Part shown: positions 1-8,626 of the stretch, piece after piece
How positions within the stretch are numbered: position 1 is the first letter of the stretch
Layout of the letters: every line of letters begins with the position of its first letter
Assembly (NCBI GenBank): GCA_002724245.1
Contig: PBOG01000060.1
Location: 1-64,000 of the forward strand
DNA length: 64,000 bases
DNA from: Planctomycetaceae bacterium
Lineage (GTDB): Bacteria > Planctomycetota > Planctomycetia > Pirellulales > Pirellulaceae
Reading direction: 5' to 3'
Program-made: the position numbers and the translations under genes
The notes under the pieces: model-generated
What the model was told of the DNA's origin: nothing
The model's input: the letters and a program-made list of their open reading frames with translations, nothing else
Database searches by the model: none

Positions 1-905
1 GCGGCGGCGGCGGTGGCATGGGCGCGGCCATTGGCGGTAATCGAACGGTTTCCAAATATAAACTCGTCCGTTTTTTCGATTTTGACGCAGAGCCGGGAAA
101 GAAATATCGCTATCGCATCCGTCTGGCACTGGAAGATCCAAACAATTCGCCTAACGCCGGCCAGGAAGTGCCACTGCGTCATTTGGACGCAACCGCGCTC
201 AAACGGGTCCAGCAACAGCGAGCGAGTGAAGCCGACCTGATTCCAAAATACAAAGCGTTGAAGTATGAGGACGAGGACGCCAAAGCAGAGGCCCACCGCG
301 AAGCATGCCAAATCACGACCGACTGGAGCGAAGCCACAAACGTCGTGGCATTGCCAAGCCTCGATCGATTTTACGCGGGTAATGTACCGCGCAACGACCC
401 TAAATCGATCAAACTCGGCAACGGCGAGACCCTGACTTATCAAAGTCGCGAAATCCAAGGAACCTTACTGCCGGTCGCCTTCGACCCGGAACATGCAGTC
501 CACGTTCCCTGCGCACGTTCAGTACTGCGGGGATCTGTGTTGAATTTCACCGCGAACGCAAACGTCGCACACCCAATTTCCATGCTCATCAAATCGATGC
601 CAGACTACGATTTTCGGTTAAATGCCCTGGTCGTAGACATCCGTGGTGGAGAGAGACTTCCAGGCAACACCAGAGACCCACTTTTATCGCCGGCGGAATT
701 TGCCGTGATCGATGCCAATGGTGAATTTATCGTACAAAGTGAACTCGATGACATGGATGAGTTCCGAAAGTTCACGTACTACGAAGAAGACACACCGGCC
801 ACAGATGGATCGGGTGGCATGGGTGGCATGGGTGGCATGGGTGGTGGCGGCGGTGCCGGAGCGCCGGCAGGCCTTAATCCCTTTGGCCCGGGTGGTGGGC
901 AGTGA
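1..905 (+). CDS. Gly/Met-rich hypothetical protein, 3' part only
   Basis: The reading frame is open from the first complete codon at position 3, so the start lies upstream of the window. The visible part begins with five glycine codons and Met-Gly-Ala-Ala, and ends in a low-complexity tail of Gly-Gly-Met repeats followed by a Gly/Pro-rich end and a stop at 903-905. Between these are about 260 residues of ordinary, soluble-looking sequence rich in charged residues (for example a stretch with FFDFDAEPGKKYRYRIRLAL). I see no membrane segment or known catalytic motif in this part. The Gly-rich linkers at both ends of the segment suggest a modular protein with flexible spacers. I do not recognise the family, and no function can be assigned. 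Confidence 0.75.
   Translation, partial: GGGGGMGAAIGGNRTVSKYKLVRFFDFDAEPGKKYRYRIRLALEDPNNSPNAGQEVPLRHLDATALKRVQQQRASEADLIPKYKALKYEDEDAKAEAHREACQITTDWSEATNVVALPSLDRFYAGNVPRNDPKSIKLGNGETLTYQSREIQGTLLPVAFDPEHAVHVPCARSVLRGSVLNFTANANVAHPISMLIKSMPDYDFRLNALVVDIRGGERLPGNTRDPLLSPAEFAVIDANGEFIVQSELDDMDEFRKFTYYEEDTPATDGSGGMGGMGGMGGGGGAGAPAGLNPFGPGGGQ
813..857 (+). repeat. Short in-frame tandem repeat coding Gly-Gly-Met
   Basis: Three perfect copies of the 9-mer ggtggcatg run from 813 to 839, followed by a degenerate glycine run to about 857. They encode (Gly-Gly-Met)3 and then poly-Gly in the tail of the partial protein. The start of the window carries a similar poly-Gly run. Such repeats can change copy number by slippage without shifting the frame. 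Confidence 0.85.
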
Positions 906-937
906 CGAAGGGGTTGCACGTCTGGCGACTTGCCGTT

Positions 938-2839
938 TTACACGAATGCCTGGCCGTCAGATGGTCGAACCTGCACCAATGCTTCACTGATATTTCCCTG
1001 CAAGACACCGTCAATGCGGATCTCTGCCGTCAGCAGACGCCGACGACAATCATCTTCTTTCATTGGGGCTGCGGCCTGTAAGGCAAGCTCACCGCTTTCG
1101 CCCGGGCCTAAACGTAACGATTGGTACTCGTCCGTCGACGTCCAGCCTTCCGGTGCGTGCAAACGGGCTTCGTAAACAACTTCCTTCTCCTGGTTGTTGC
1201 GCAACAACAAACGGTATTCTTGCACCTCACCAGGGGCAACGCTCGCCACATACGGCAACAACCGGGCCCAAAATAGATCGATATAATGATCCGCTGGTTC
1301 GGGAACCAGATTCCTGAAGACGCGTTCCTTGCGGGCAATAAAATCGCAATACTCATCGAGCTTGGCTTTATTGCAGGCGAGCACATCACGATGTCCTGGG
1401 CAAATCATTTCGGGCGAAACTTGGCGCATGACTTCCGCACAACGACGGTGCATCGCTAGCTGAAAACTGTTCCTCAAAACGGTTGTCTGGTAGGGTCGAT
1501 TCTCAATCTGCCCGCCCTCCAACACCTCTGCCTCGAAATAGTTATCACCTGTAAATGCAACTTTGCGCCCATCGATGTGCCCCGCATAGATGGAGTGAAA
1601 TTCGGTCTGCCCGGGCGCAAAATGGATTTCAAATTCGTACTCCTCCCACTGAAATCGCTCCCCGTCGGCAAGCCAACGATCAATACGGATAGGCTTCGGG
1701 AAAGTGCAAGGTGTACTTGTCCAGGCAGCAGGATCCGCCAGCACCTGCCCCACTTCCTGAAGAGCCCAACATTGGGTGCCATGATGCCGCTGTAGATACG
1801 GGATCCCGCACGTGTGATCATCATGTATATGCGTGGGAACCACTAACGCAAACTCGGTCACACCATAATCCTCGCGCAACTCGTCAAGATGGTGCTCCAC
1901 GAAACGCATGGTCTCTAACCCATCGTGATCTGGTCCCATATGCATGTGTGGCCAAAAGGCATGTCCGTAATCCACAAACATTGCTTTGCCGCTGTCGCTG
2001 AGCACGACATAGAAATTCGAGCACGTCCAGACACCACCCCACAGCAGGTGTCTGGAGAGTGGCACAAATTTCGGCTGCGGCAAAAATACTGGCTCTGGAA
2101 TACTATCGCGTCCAGCAACACGCATTCCCCGTCCCAGGCGAGCACAATCCATAAGTCGATTCTCAAGCCGCTGAATGTCACCAGCCACGTCCTCGATCAC
2201 ATCACCGTGAGAAGGATAACACTTCGCAACATGCTGCTTCTGCAATGCCTGGATCGACTGAATCGTAAACAGGACGCCTTCCATAGAACCATAGGCGTAT
2301 TCCATGGCATGTAATTGATAGAGCTTCCCCCCGCGAAACAAGAGGTCGCCGGTAAAGGCAACTCGACGCCCATCAATTTGCACAACCAGAGCACTCGAGC
2401 CCAACGTATGGCCCTTGGCGGGCAACACCTCAAAATCATAACCCCGCCAATGAAACACTTCGTAATCTTCGAGCACGGCGTCAACATGCATGTCCGCGCC
2501 GATCGAAAAAAAAGTATTGCGATCGTTGTAGTTGTCAAAGACTCGACGCGTCTGCCAGAACAATTCCGGCTCTTCAAACAAATGCCTTTCGTATTCCGGC
2601 ACCGCAACCCGCGCACCGGCAGTCTGAATCATAGGTGTCCCGGCACACTGATCCCGATGGTGATGCGTGTGCAGTACCCAATCGACATGCTTTACACCAA
2701 TCTCGTGCAGAGCGTCCAGGACTGCCCCCGAACCAGCATCAATCAACAACGCGTGGTCACCATCCACCAGGACATAAACCTGGCAGGTGTCGGTGAAGCA
2801 ATAGAGGTGCGGCGACAACTGGATCAGAGACGATTCCAT
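938..2839 (-). CDS. Tandem metallo-beta-lactamase-fold hydrolase with C-terminal Ig-like domain
   Basis: The 633-residue protein holds two MBL-fold units. The first (about residues 10-220) has the metal motif as H59-x-H61-x-D63-Q64, so the usual final His of HxHxDH is Gln. The second (about 265-500) keeps a full HIHDDH motif in THIHDDHTCG, plus downstream TGD and GH motifs. The last 120 residues are beta-rich with no signal peptide and resemble an Ig-like accessory domain. The start ATG at 2839 has a good ribosome site (GGAGTGA) 5 bases upstream. It is the third gene of a minus-strand group with the kinase and the HisA-like gene. The substrate is unknown; MBL proteins include thiolesterases, glyoxalases and nucleases. 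The second domain is the likely active one. Confidence 0.85.
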   Translation of the reverse strand: MESSLIQLSPHLYCFTDTCQVYVLVDGDHALLIDAGSGAVLDALHEIGVKHVDWVLHTHHHRDQCAGTPMIQTAGARVAVPEYERHLFEEPELFWQTRRVFDNYNDRNTFFSIGADMHVDAVLEDYEVFHWRGYDFEVLPAKGHTLGSSALVVQIDGRRVAFTGDLLFRGGKLYQLHAMEYAYGSMEGVLFTIQSIQALQKQHVAKCYPSHGDVIEDVAGDIQRLENRLMDCARLGRGMRVAGRDSIPEPVFLPQPKFVPLSRHLLWGGVWTCSNFYVVLSDSGKAMFVDYGHAFWPHMHMGPDHDGLETMRFVEHHLDELREDYGVTEFALVVPTHIHDDHTCGIPYLQRHHGTQCWALQEVGQVLADPAAWTSTPCTFPKPIRIDRWLADGERFQWEEYEFEIHFAPGQTEFHSIYAGHIDGRKVAFTGDNYFEAEVLEGGQIENRPYQTTVLRNSFQLAMHRRCAEVMRQVSPEMICPGHRDVLACNKAKLDEYCDFIARKERVFRNLVPEPADHYIDLFWARLLPYVASVAPGEVQEYRLLLRNNQEKEVVYEARLHAPEGWTSTDEYQSLRLGPGESGELALQAAAPMKEDDCRRRLLTAEIRIDGVLQGNISEALVQVRPSDGQAFV

Positions 2840-2997
2840 AATTCACTCCACGGTGGCAACGCAGCGATACGGTCCAAAACAGCAAGACCATTGTCACGGT
2901 CCGCAAATCACACGACCAGAGGGGGCGGATGCGCGGCGTGCACCGAATCGACGTGACGCAGAAACCGCATCGCCACCCTAACGCTGCAGCCTCTGGG

Positions 2998-3795
2998 TCA
3001 AAGAGCTTCGCCTGGGGTCGTTTTCTCTGTCAACAGCCGCAGTTGGTCGGAACGCAACCGACCATCATGCAACGCAGAAGCCACCAACGCTCCGTCACAC
3101 CCCGCGTTGATGAGTGCCTCGAGATCCGAGTGACCTCGTACACCACCACCCGTAATCAGCTTGATATCCGGCCACCTCCGGCGGATTTCCTGACAAACTG
3201 AAAGAGACTGATTGCCAGCCGCCATCCCCACATCAGCTAGATCCAACACGATGATCTCGCGAAACCCCACTCCTACAGCGCGCTCAGCAATTTCTAATGG
3301 ATTCGCCAGGTCCCAGCTCTCGCGCACCAACGGCCGGCCGCCCTTCAAATCCAAACTAAAAACCGCCGTATCGCGTCCGAGCGTACCCAACAGCTCTTCC
3401 AATTGGGAAGAATTACCTAGCGACTCCAAGGCGACAATTACCCGGTGCAAACGCGCCCCGGCATGATTCCAGTCCTTCGCCTGCTGAGCCTTGTCCACTG
3501 AATCAATGCCGGCGTCGAGCAGCAAGCGGCTCCCCGCTCGTATCATCTCGCCAAGCGAATGCTCATCGACCGTAGCTCCACCGATTGCATCCAGATCGGC
3601 TACGTACATTTCCTGCAACGCGAACGCGCGAATGAATCCGCGCGCCACATCGAACGGCTGCGCTGTTCGACAAAGTTGACTGCACACCGGTTGATAGCGT
3701 TCGCGGGCACCCGCAATTCCACGGACAACACGCCCCTGCTTCAAATCAATAACGGGAATCACCTGCACGGTTCCAATCTCACTCCCATTCAACAC
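2998..3795 (-). CDS. HisA/HisF-like TIM-barrel protein
   Basis: The 265-residue protein begins with the HisA-type first strand (VIPVIDLKQGRVVRG) and later has the phosphate-binding loops typical of the fold (ITGGGVRG near residue 216 and DGALVASALHDGRL near 235). HisA isomerises ProFAR in histidine synthesis. This copy is not beside other his genes, has lost several HisA signature positions, and lies between a kinase and an MBL protein. It is therefore more likely a paralogue than the histidine enzyme. HisA-like paralogues are, as far as I recall, found with tetrahydromethanopterin genes in methylotrophs and planctomycetes, and an fhcD gene lies in this window, but the link is an inference. 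The start is uncertain: ATG 3795 or GTG 3768. Confidence 0.75.
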   Translation of the reverse strand: MLNGSEIGTVQVIPVIDLKQGRVVRGIAGARERYQPVCSQLCRTAQPFDVARGFIRAFALQEMYVADLDAIGGATVDEHSLGEMIRAGSRLLLDAGIDSVDKAQQAKDWNHAGARLHRVIVALESLGNSSQLEELLGTLGRDTAVFSLDLKGGRPLVRESWDLANPLEIAERAVGVGFREIIVLDLADVGMAAGNQSLSVCQEIRRRWPDIKLITGGGVRGHSDLEALINAGCDGALVASALHDGRLRSDQLRLLTEKTTPGEAL

Positions 3796-3878
3796 GCAGA
3801 ACCTGTCCCATTTGGCACAGCTGGATTAGATACAACACACTCCAGGAACATCTCACCCGCAGGTTCCTCGTTGGCTTG

Positions 3879-5519
3879 TCAGTTACCATTCTGTCGCGGT
3901 GGAAATCGGGCCGACTTCCGCCGCGTTTTCCCCCCGCGCCGCACCTTCTGTGAAGGCCGTCGCTCGGGCGGCCTTCGTTGTTCATTTTGCACGCGACTCA
4001 TTCGTTCTCGTAACGGCGGATCAAGTACACGCAGAACCCCCTGCCCCCGTCCGCCAAGTTTCTCGAGATCCTGGGCAAGCCGCAAAAGCGTCGCCGAAAG
4101 TTCATTACGGTCGCCCTGGGCCTGGTAAATATTAGCCATGCCGGCGAGCCCCAGGGCTCGTTGCTCAATAAGACCTTCACCCAGGTCAGCCAGATCGCGA
4201 TACAGTGACAACGCCTCACGTACTCGTCCTTGGTCGAACAAAATGTGAGCGAGTTCTGCATTTGCCTTGGAGACATACTGGTGACTTTCCGTCTGTGGCT
4301 CTCCCCCAAAGTAACCTTCCACTGCCTCCCATGATGCTTGCGAGGGTTCGAGAATCGCATGCAAGTACTGCAAACGGGCGGACTTTTTCTTTTCAACACG
4401 TGGAAGATCCGCGTTAGTTACCTTGAGAATTGACTCCGGTATTCCCAGATATGCCCAAGCTGTTCCCACAACAGTTCCACACATCAGCCCCAACACAATC
4501 ACCGACACCATACGGCGTGTCGGAGAGCCTGTTCCCTCGACTTTCATAAGCACATCCAACTTGCGCGTCGCATCCAACCGCGCACCGTCAAGTGTCCGCT
4601 CACTCGCAGCTACCTCCTCGGCGAAATGCCACTGGCTGCCAGATTCGTCCAGCGAGAGCTGTCGTAAATCCTGAATCAAATCCGTTGCCGAGTCATATCG
4701 CTCGTCTGGTTTTTTGCCAAGGAGCTTGTGAACGATATCACATAAGGAAACTGGCAAGTCGGCACGTAATGTTTGCAAGCGTTCAGCCTCTTCATGAAGG
4801 TGCTGGACAGCGACATTCAGTGCTGTTTCACCTGCAAACGGTGTTTTCCCAGTAAGGATCTCGTAAGCCGTTATACCTAGCGAGTAGAGATCACTTCGCG
4901 GATCTACCTGACCGCCTTGAATCTGCTCCGGACTCATGTACAGCGGTGTTCCCAGAGTCAAACCCTGTTGTGTCAATTTCAGATCTACAGCCTGTTCACT
5001 GATGGCCAGTCTGGCCAAACCGAAATCAGCGACTTTCGCTTCACCAGCTCTGGTAAGCAAAATATTTTCTGGCTTGATGTCGCGATGAACCACCCCTTGT
5101 TGACTTGCACATTGGAGGGCAGCCGCGACCTGTCGAATCACCGCAACCGCCTGACCTGCAGGGCATCTTCTCGAGCCGGCAAGCCACTGCCGTACCGTCC
5201 CCCCTGCAACATACTCCTGCGCAAGATAATGCCGTCCGTCCAGACAGCCTACTTCATGAATTTGAACAATATTTGCGTGCACCAGTGACGCCGCTGCCCG
5301 CGCTTCCTGCTGGAACCTGCGAACGCAATTCTCATCACGCGTCAACGTGGACTTCAACACCTTGAACGCGACATCCCGGTCGAGTGACACTTGCCGCGCC
5401 AGATACACCTCAGCCATGGCGCCGCTGCCCAGTCGCCGCAGGAGACGGTAGTCGCCCAGTTGCTGGCCACTCAAATCCTCGTCAGTTTGCGAAGCTGGCG
5501 ACGGAAAAGCTTCATTCAT
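3879..5519 (-). CDS. Membrane-anchored Ser/Thr protein kinase with TPR-like C-terminus
   Basis: This is a Hanks-type kinase of 546 residues. The glycine loop is LGSGAMAEVYL (30-40), the ATP lysine is in AFKVLK (K53), the catalytic loop is HRDIKPEN (145-152), DFG is at 165-167 and the APE region reads SPEQ (196-199). One transmembrane segment lies at about 338-358. The extracytoplasmic 190 residues look helical and repeat-like (VREALSLYRDLADLG, EQRALGLAGMANIYQAQGD), as in TPR sensors. The C-terminal end is very basic. The gene reads into the HisA-like gene (83 bases between them), so they are probably co-transcribed. Planctomycetes carry many such kinases; ligand and targets are unknown. Confidence 0.93.
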   Translation of the reverse strand: MNEAFPSPASQTDEDLSGQQLGDYRLLRRLGSGAMAEVYLARQVSLDRDVAFKVLKSTLTRDENCVRRFQQEARAAASLVHANIVQIHEVGCLDGRHYLAQEYVAGGTVRQWLAGSRRCPAGQAVAVIRQVAAALQCASQQGVVHRDIKPENILLTRAGEAKVADFGLARLAISEQAVDLKLTQQGLTLGTPLYMSPEQIQGGQVDPRSDLYSLGITAYEILTGKTPFAGETALNVAVQHLHEEAERLQTLRADLPVSLCDIVHKLLGKKPDERYDSATDLIQDLRQLSLDESGSQWHFAEEVAASERTLDGARLDATRKLDVLMKVEGTGSPTRRMVSVIVLGLMCGTVVGTAWAYLGIPESILKVTNADLPRVEKKKSARLQYLHAILEPSQASWEAVEGYFGGEPQTESHQYVSKANAELAHILFDQGRVREALSLYRDLADLGEGLIEQRALGLAGMANIYQAQGDRNELSATLLRLAQDLEKLGGRGQGVLRVLDPPLRERMSRVQNEQRRPPERRPSQKVRRGGKTRRKSARFPPRQNGN

Positions 5520-5580
5520 GACGCCCCGGACCTTCCGTCTCTAATGTACAGCACACTGCATTCCATGTAGTCACCCGCTC

Positions 5581-6465
5581 TCAGGGGGATTCCATAAAAC
5601 GTCGAGCAATCTTGGTCGCGACCGTACCGATGTCGTAATAGCCAACTGAAATCTTTCCGACATGCGTAAGTAGATCGTAAGCTCTCCATCGATTCCACCC
5701 ATACTCACTTTCCATCCAGAGAATCAACTCGGCGTACCCTTGTGCAATAGCCCGTTCCATGGGCCGCCCGGTCGCAACGGTCATGATTTCATCAGCGGAT
5801 TCGATCCGCGGACCCGGGATGGTCTTCTGGTGGAGATCAACACGAATCGTCGTGTGTGACGGCATCTCCAGACCACTCGCTGACAATTCGCCGTGTCCCA
5901 TGGCCGCGTGCGCGTCCCCTAAATAGAGCAAGGCACCCTCTACAAACACAGGAAGGTAAACGGTACTTCCCGGGCAGGTCTCAATAATATCCATGTTGCC
6001 ACCGTGCGGACCCGCTGGGCCGGTCGTAGGTACACCAGCCCGCGGTGCAGTACCAATGCATCCCAACATCGGCCGGTAAGGAATGCGTACGCGATCACTC
6101 CAGATGATCTGCCCATCGCGAACAGGGCACACATGCGTACCATGGGGACAGTCTGTCCCCAGCCACTGAGCAAGTTGCTTCGGATCGCTCGTCCGTGTCG
6201 CGCACTGGCCTAAGGAGGGCTCAATACTCTCAATGTGAATTGCCAGACTATCCCCAGGATGCGCATCTTCGATCCAGATCGGTCCCGTCTGCGGGTTCCC
6301 TTCAGGACAGGCCTGCTTATCACGTCGATCACGATCATCACGGATCTGCCCAGAAAAAGCATCTTCCGTTTCCACCAGCACGGTTTCCCCGGAACCGATG
6401 CGTAACCGCGGTTCGCAATGGCGGCTGAATTCGTAATACAAAGGTCCCTGCGATAATCTTTTCAT
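5581..6465 (-). CDS. Acetamidase/formamidase family protein
   Basis: The 294-residue protein matches the FmdA/AmdA family, which hydrolyses formamide or acetamide to ammonia and the acid. Family hallmarks seen are VEPSLGQCATRTS-like N-terminal elements, a conserved IEDAHPGDSLAIHIESIEP stretch, MLGCIGTAPRAGVPTTGPAGPHGGNMD (residues about 130-156), LGDAHAAMGHGE (about 184-195) with likely metal-binding Asp/His, and the C-terminal YDLLTHVG. No signal peptide is present, so it is cytoplasmic. It is transcribed away from the amidohydrolase at 6678 across a 212-base region that contains a small palindrome. Substrate specificity cannot be read from the sequence. Confidence 0.9.
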   Translation of the reverse strand: MKRLSQGPLYYEFSRHCEPRLRIGSGETVLVETEDAFSGQIRDDRDRRDKQACPEGNPQTGPIWIEDAHPGDSLAIHIESIEPSLGQCATRTSDPKQLAQWLGTDCPHGTHVCPVRDGQIIWSDRVRIPYRPMLGCIGTAPRAGVPTTGPAGPHGGNMDIIETCPGSTVYLPVFVEGALLYLGDAHAAMGHGELSASGLEMPSHTTIRVDLHQKTIPGPRIESADEIMTVATGRPMERAIAQGYAELILWMESEYGWNRWRAYDLLTHVGKISVGYYDIGTVATKIARRFMESP

Positions 6466-6534
6466 GGCATATTATTCACGACGAGGCATCGAGGTTGTTG
6501 GCTACGACGGGATGAACCACCGCAATGTACCACA

Positions 6535-6547
6535 TAGAATGATTCTA
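6535..6547. promoter_or_regulatory. 13-base palindrome between divergent amidase genes
   Basis: TAGAAT-G-ATTCTA is a perfect inverted repeat with a one-base centre, lying in the 212-base divergent region between the acetamidase and amidohydrolase genes. It could be an operator shared by the two genes. A 12-base match can arise by chance, so confidence is low. Confidence 0.3.
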
Positions 6548-6677
6548 CAGCGTTACGGATTCATGGTTTCGCCATACACTATCCTCAGTAACACACGTTA
6601 ACACTGCAGGACGATCAAGCCCTGCCTCCTTTCGTACGCGCCGACGCGCGTTCCCTTCGACCGATACCGGACAACTA

Positions 6678-7853
6678 ATGACAAACAACACCTTTGATAT
6701 CCTGCTGCGTCAGGGAGAAGTCATCGATCCCTCACAGGCACTCCGCGGCACACGTGACGTCGGGATTCGTGATGGCAAGATCGCGCGAGTTGCAGAACAT
6801 CTGGAAAACTGTACAGCAACCCACATTGTAGATGCTCGGGGACTTTACGTCGTACCTGGATTGATCGACCTCCACGTTCACGTCTACCGCGACCACTGCC
6901 CATTATCCCTGGACCCGGATGAACTCTGCCCGGCCGGTGGCGTGACAACCATGCTTGATGCAGGCAGTGCTGGCCCTCTGAATTTCGGTGGCTTCCGGCG
7001 CGACATCATCGAACGCAACGAAACGCAAGTGTTGGCACTGGTAAACCTCTCGTGCATTGGCCTGGTCGCCTTTCAATTTGGGGAACTAATGGATCCGCGT
7101 TATGCCGACCGCAAAGGAGTTGTGGAAACTTTAGCAAAACACGAGGGTATCGCCGTCGGTGTCAAGATTCGTGCCAGCAAACATATCATCGGTGACGGCG
7201 AACAAGGATGGAACAATTTCATGGAAGCTGTCGGCGCTGCACGCGACTCGAACACCTGGCTCATGGTCCACATCGGGGAAAGCCCGATGTCGATCCCTGA
7301 GATGCTGAAGCACCTTGAGAAAGGTGACTGCATTACCCATTGCTTCAAGGGCGGTAGCGAGACAATCTTCGGTTCCGACGGACAGCTGCACCCCGCTGTT
7401 CGTGAAGCCTCAGAACGTGGTGTCGTGTTTGACGTGGGGCACGGAGCTGGAAGTTTTCAATGGGAAATCGTACAAGCCGCCCTGGACCAGGGGTTCGAAC
7501 CCACCACGATCAGCACCGACTTGCATGCCCTGAATGTGCACGGCCCCGTCTATGATATGCCAACAACGATGTCCAAGTTTCTGGCACTTGGCGTTCCACT
7601 GGACCGAGTGATCAAAATGTCGACCACAAATCCCGCTCAGGTATTGGGCCAGAGTTCTGAACTGGGGACCCTCCGCGAGGGAACCGTTGCGGATGTCGCG
7701 GTACTGGAGAAAACCAGCGGGAAATTTCTGCTCACGGACAGTTATGGCACTCGCCGTGTTGGTGACGATCTACTGGTTGCCGCCGCAACCATTCGACGTG
7801 GGACCCTGGTTGCCGGAGGTGGTGGCACGCGCATGCGACACCGCGCCGAATAG
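6678..7853 (+). CDS. Amidohydrolase/deacetylase-family metallohydrolase (dihydroorotase-like)
   Basis: The 391-residue protein has the amidohydrolase barrel. Metal ligands appear as HVHVYR (residues 64-69), a probable carboxylated lysine in VGVKIRAS, a histidine in LMVHIGES, another in GDCITHCFKG, and the final Asp in STDLHALN. The N-terminal beta-sandwich begins FDILLRQGEVIDPSQALRGTRDVGIRDGKIARV. These are the marks of the deacetylase/dihydroorotase-like branch, which cleaves amide or cyclic amide bonds. It is next to an amide hydrolase on the other strand, hinting at joint degradation of an amide or cyclic ureide, but the substrate is not known. Confidence 0.9.
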   Translation: MTNNTFDILLRQGEVIDPSQALRGTRDVGIRDGKIARVAEHLENCTATHIVDARGLYVVPGLIDLHVHVYRDHCPLSLDPDELCPAGGVTTMLDAGSAGPLNFGGFRRDIIERNETQVLALVNLSCIGLVAFQFGELMDPRYADRKGVVETLAKHEGIAVGVKIRASKHIIGDGEQGWNNFMEAVGAARDSNTWLMVHIGESPMSIPEMLKHLEKGDCITHCFKGGSETIFGSDGQLHPAVREASERGVVFDVGHGAGSFQWEIVQAALDQGFEPTTISTDLHALNVHGPVYDMPTTMSKFLALGVPLDRVIKMSTTNPAQVLGQSSELGTLREGTVADVAVLEKTSGKFLLTDSYGTRRVGDDLLVAAATIRRGTLVAGGGGTRMRHRAE

Positions 7854-8072
7854 CAACCGGCTTGAATCCAAGATACCGCGCACCCTCCCTACAGGGCCCT
7901 TGTCATCTGCAAGTCAGAGTGCCAGACCAACTGCCACATTCTCTGCAATTGACAGAGTTTTGGTATCTCACGCAACCTCGCACAAATACGCCCACACCAA
8001 CTTGCAATGGTTCCTTTTGCTGAGTTCCGCGGCAGACTAGGATGGTAGATAGGACGTAGTAAAGGGTATTGC

Positions 8073-8528
8073 ATGACTGCAGAACGAGTCTTCATGATGG
8101 GTGAATTCGCTGCCCATTTCCCCAGCGATCGGCATTACGCCCGAAATCACATGTGGGCCATGGGAACAAATGGTCAATGGAAGTTCGGATTTACGGCCTA
8201 TGCAGTCCGGTTGCTACAGGACGTCTATTTCCTCGACTGGACTGTCGACCCCGAAACAACCCTTCAGGAAAAGGCCGAAATTGGTTCGATCGAGAGCAAG
8301 AAGGCGGAAAGTGACCTCTACGCACCCATCGCGGGCACAGTGCTCCGTCTCAATGACCAGTTACTTAGTGATCCCTCGACAATTAATGTCGACAAGTATG
8401 GTGACGGCTGGTTGTTTGAGATGGCAGGTGTGGGGGATAATCTGTTAAGCATAGACGAGTACATCACACATCTGGACGCGGTCTGGGAAGTCACTCAACG
8501 AACCATCAAAGGGCAACTCAACGAGTGA
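8073..8528 (+). CDS. GcvH-like lipoyl carrier protein
   Basis: The 151-residue protein has the H-protein fold pattern: an N-terminal DRHYARNHMWAMG element, a hammerhead lipoyl domain with the attachment motif IESKKAESDLYAPIAG (lipoyl lysine K77 by alignment with ESVKA), and GDGWLFEM downstream. H protein carries the aminomethyl group in glycine cleavage. No gcvT, gcvP or lipoate ligase is nearby, and the N-terminal 20 residues and C-terminal helix are not typical. It may therefore be a stand-alone lipoyl carrier. It is followed 98 bases later by a ferredoxin-type gene on the same strand, which makes a redox partner role plausible. Confidence 0.85.
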   Translation: MTAERVFMMGEFAAHFPSDRHYARNHMWAMGTNGQWKFGFTAYAVRLLQDVYFLDWTVDPETTLQEKAEIGSIESKKAESDLYAPIAGTVLRLNDQLLSDPSTINVDKYGDGWLFEMAGVGDNLLSIDEYITHLDAVWEVTQRTIKGQLNE

Positions 8529-8626
8529 CTTTTTACATGGTTCTGCGCGTGTGCAAAGCACCTTCCCCCCCGACCGGGCTCTTCAATTACAGTTTCTGTT
8601 CATATACACAAACAGGCTAACCAGCG

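Noticed and set aside
7490-7520. tRNA-like GGTTCGAACCC sequence
   Set aside because: It lies inside the amidohydrolase coding region (codons for GFEPTT) and no acceptor, D or anticodon arm surrounds it.
8073-8528. Part of a full glycine cleavage operon
   Set aside because: No gcvT, gcvP or lipoate-handling gene is within reach; only the H-like carrier is present.
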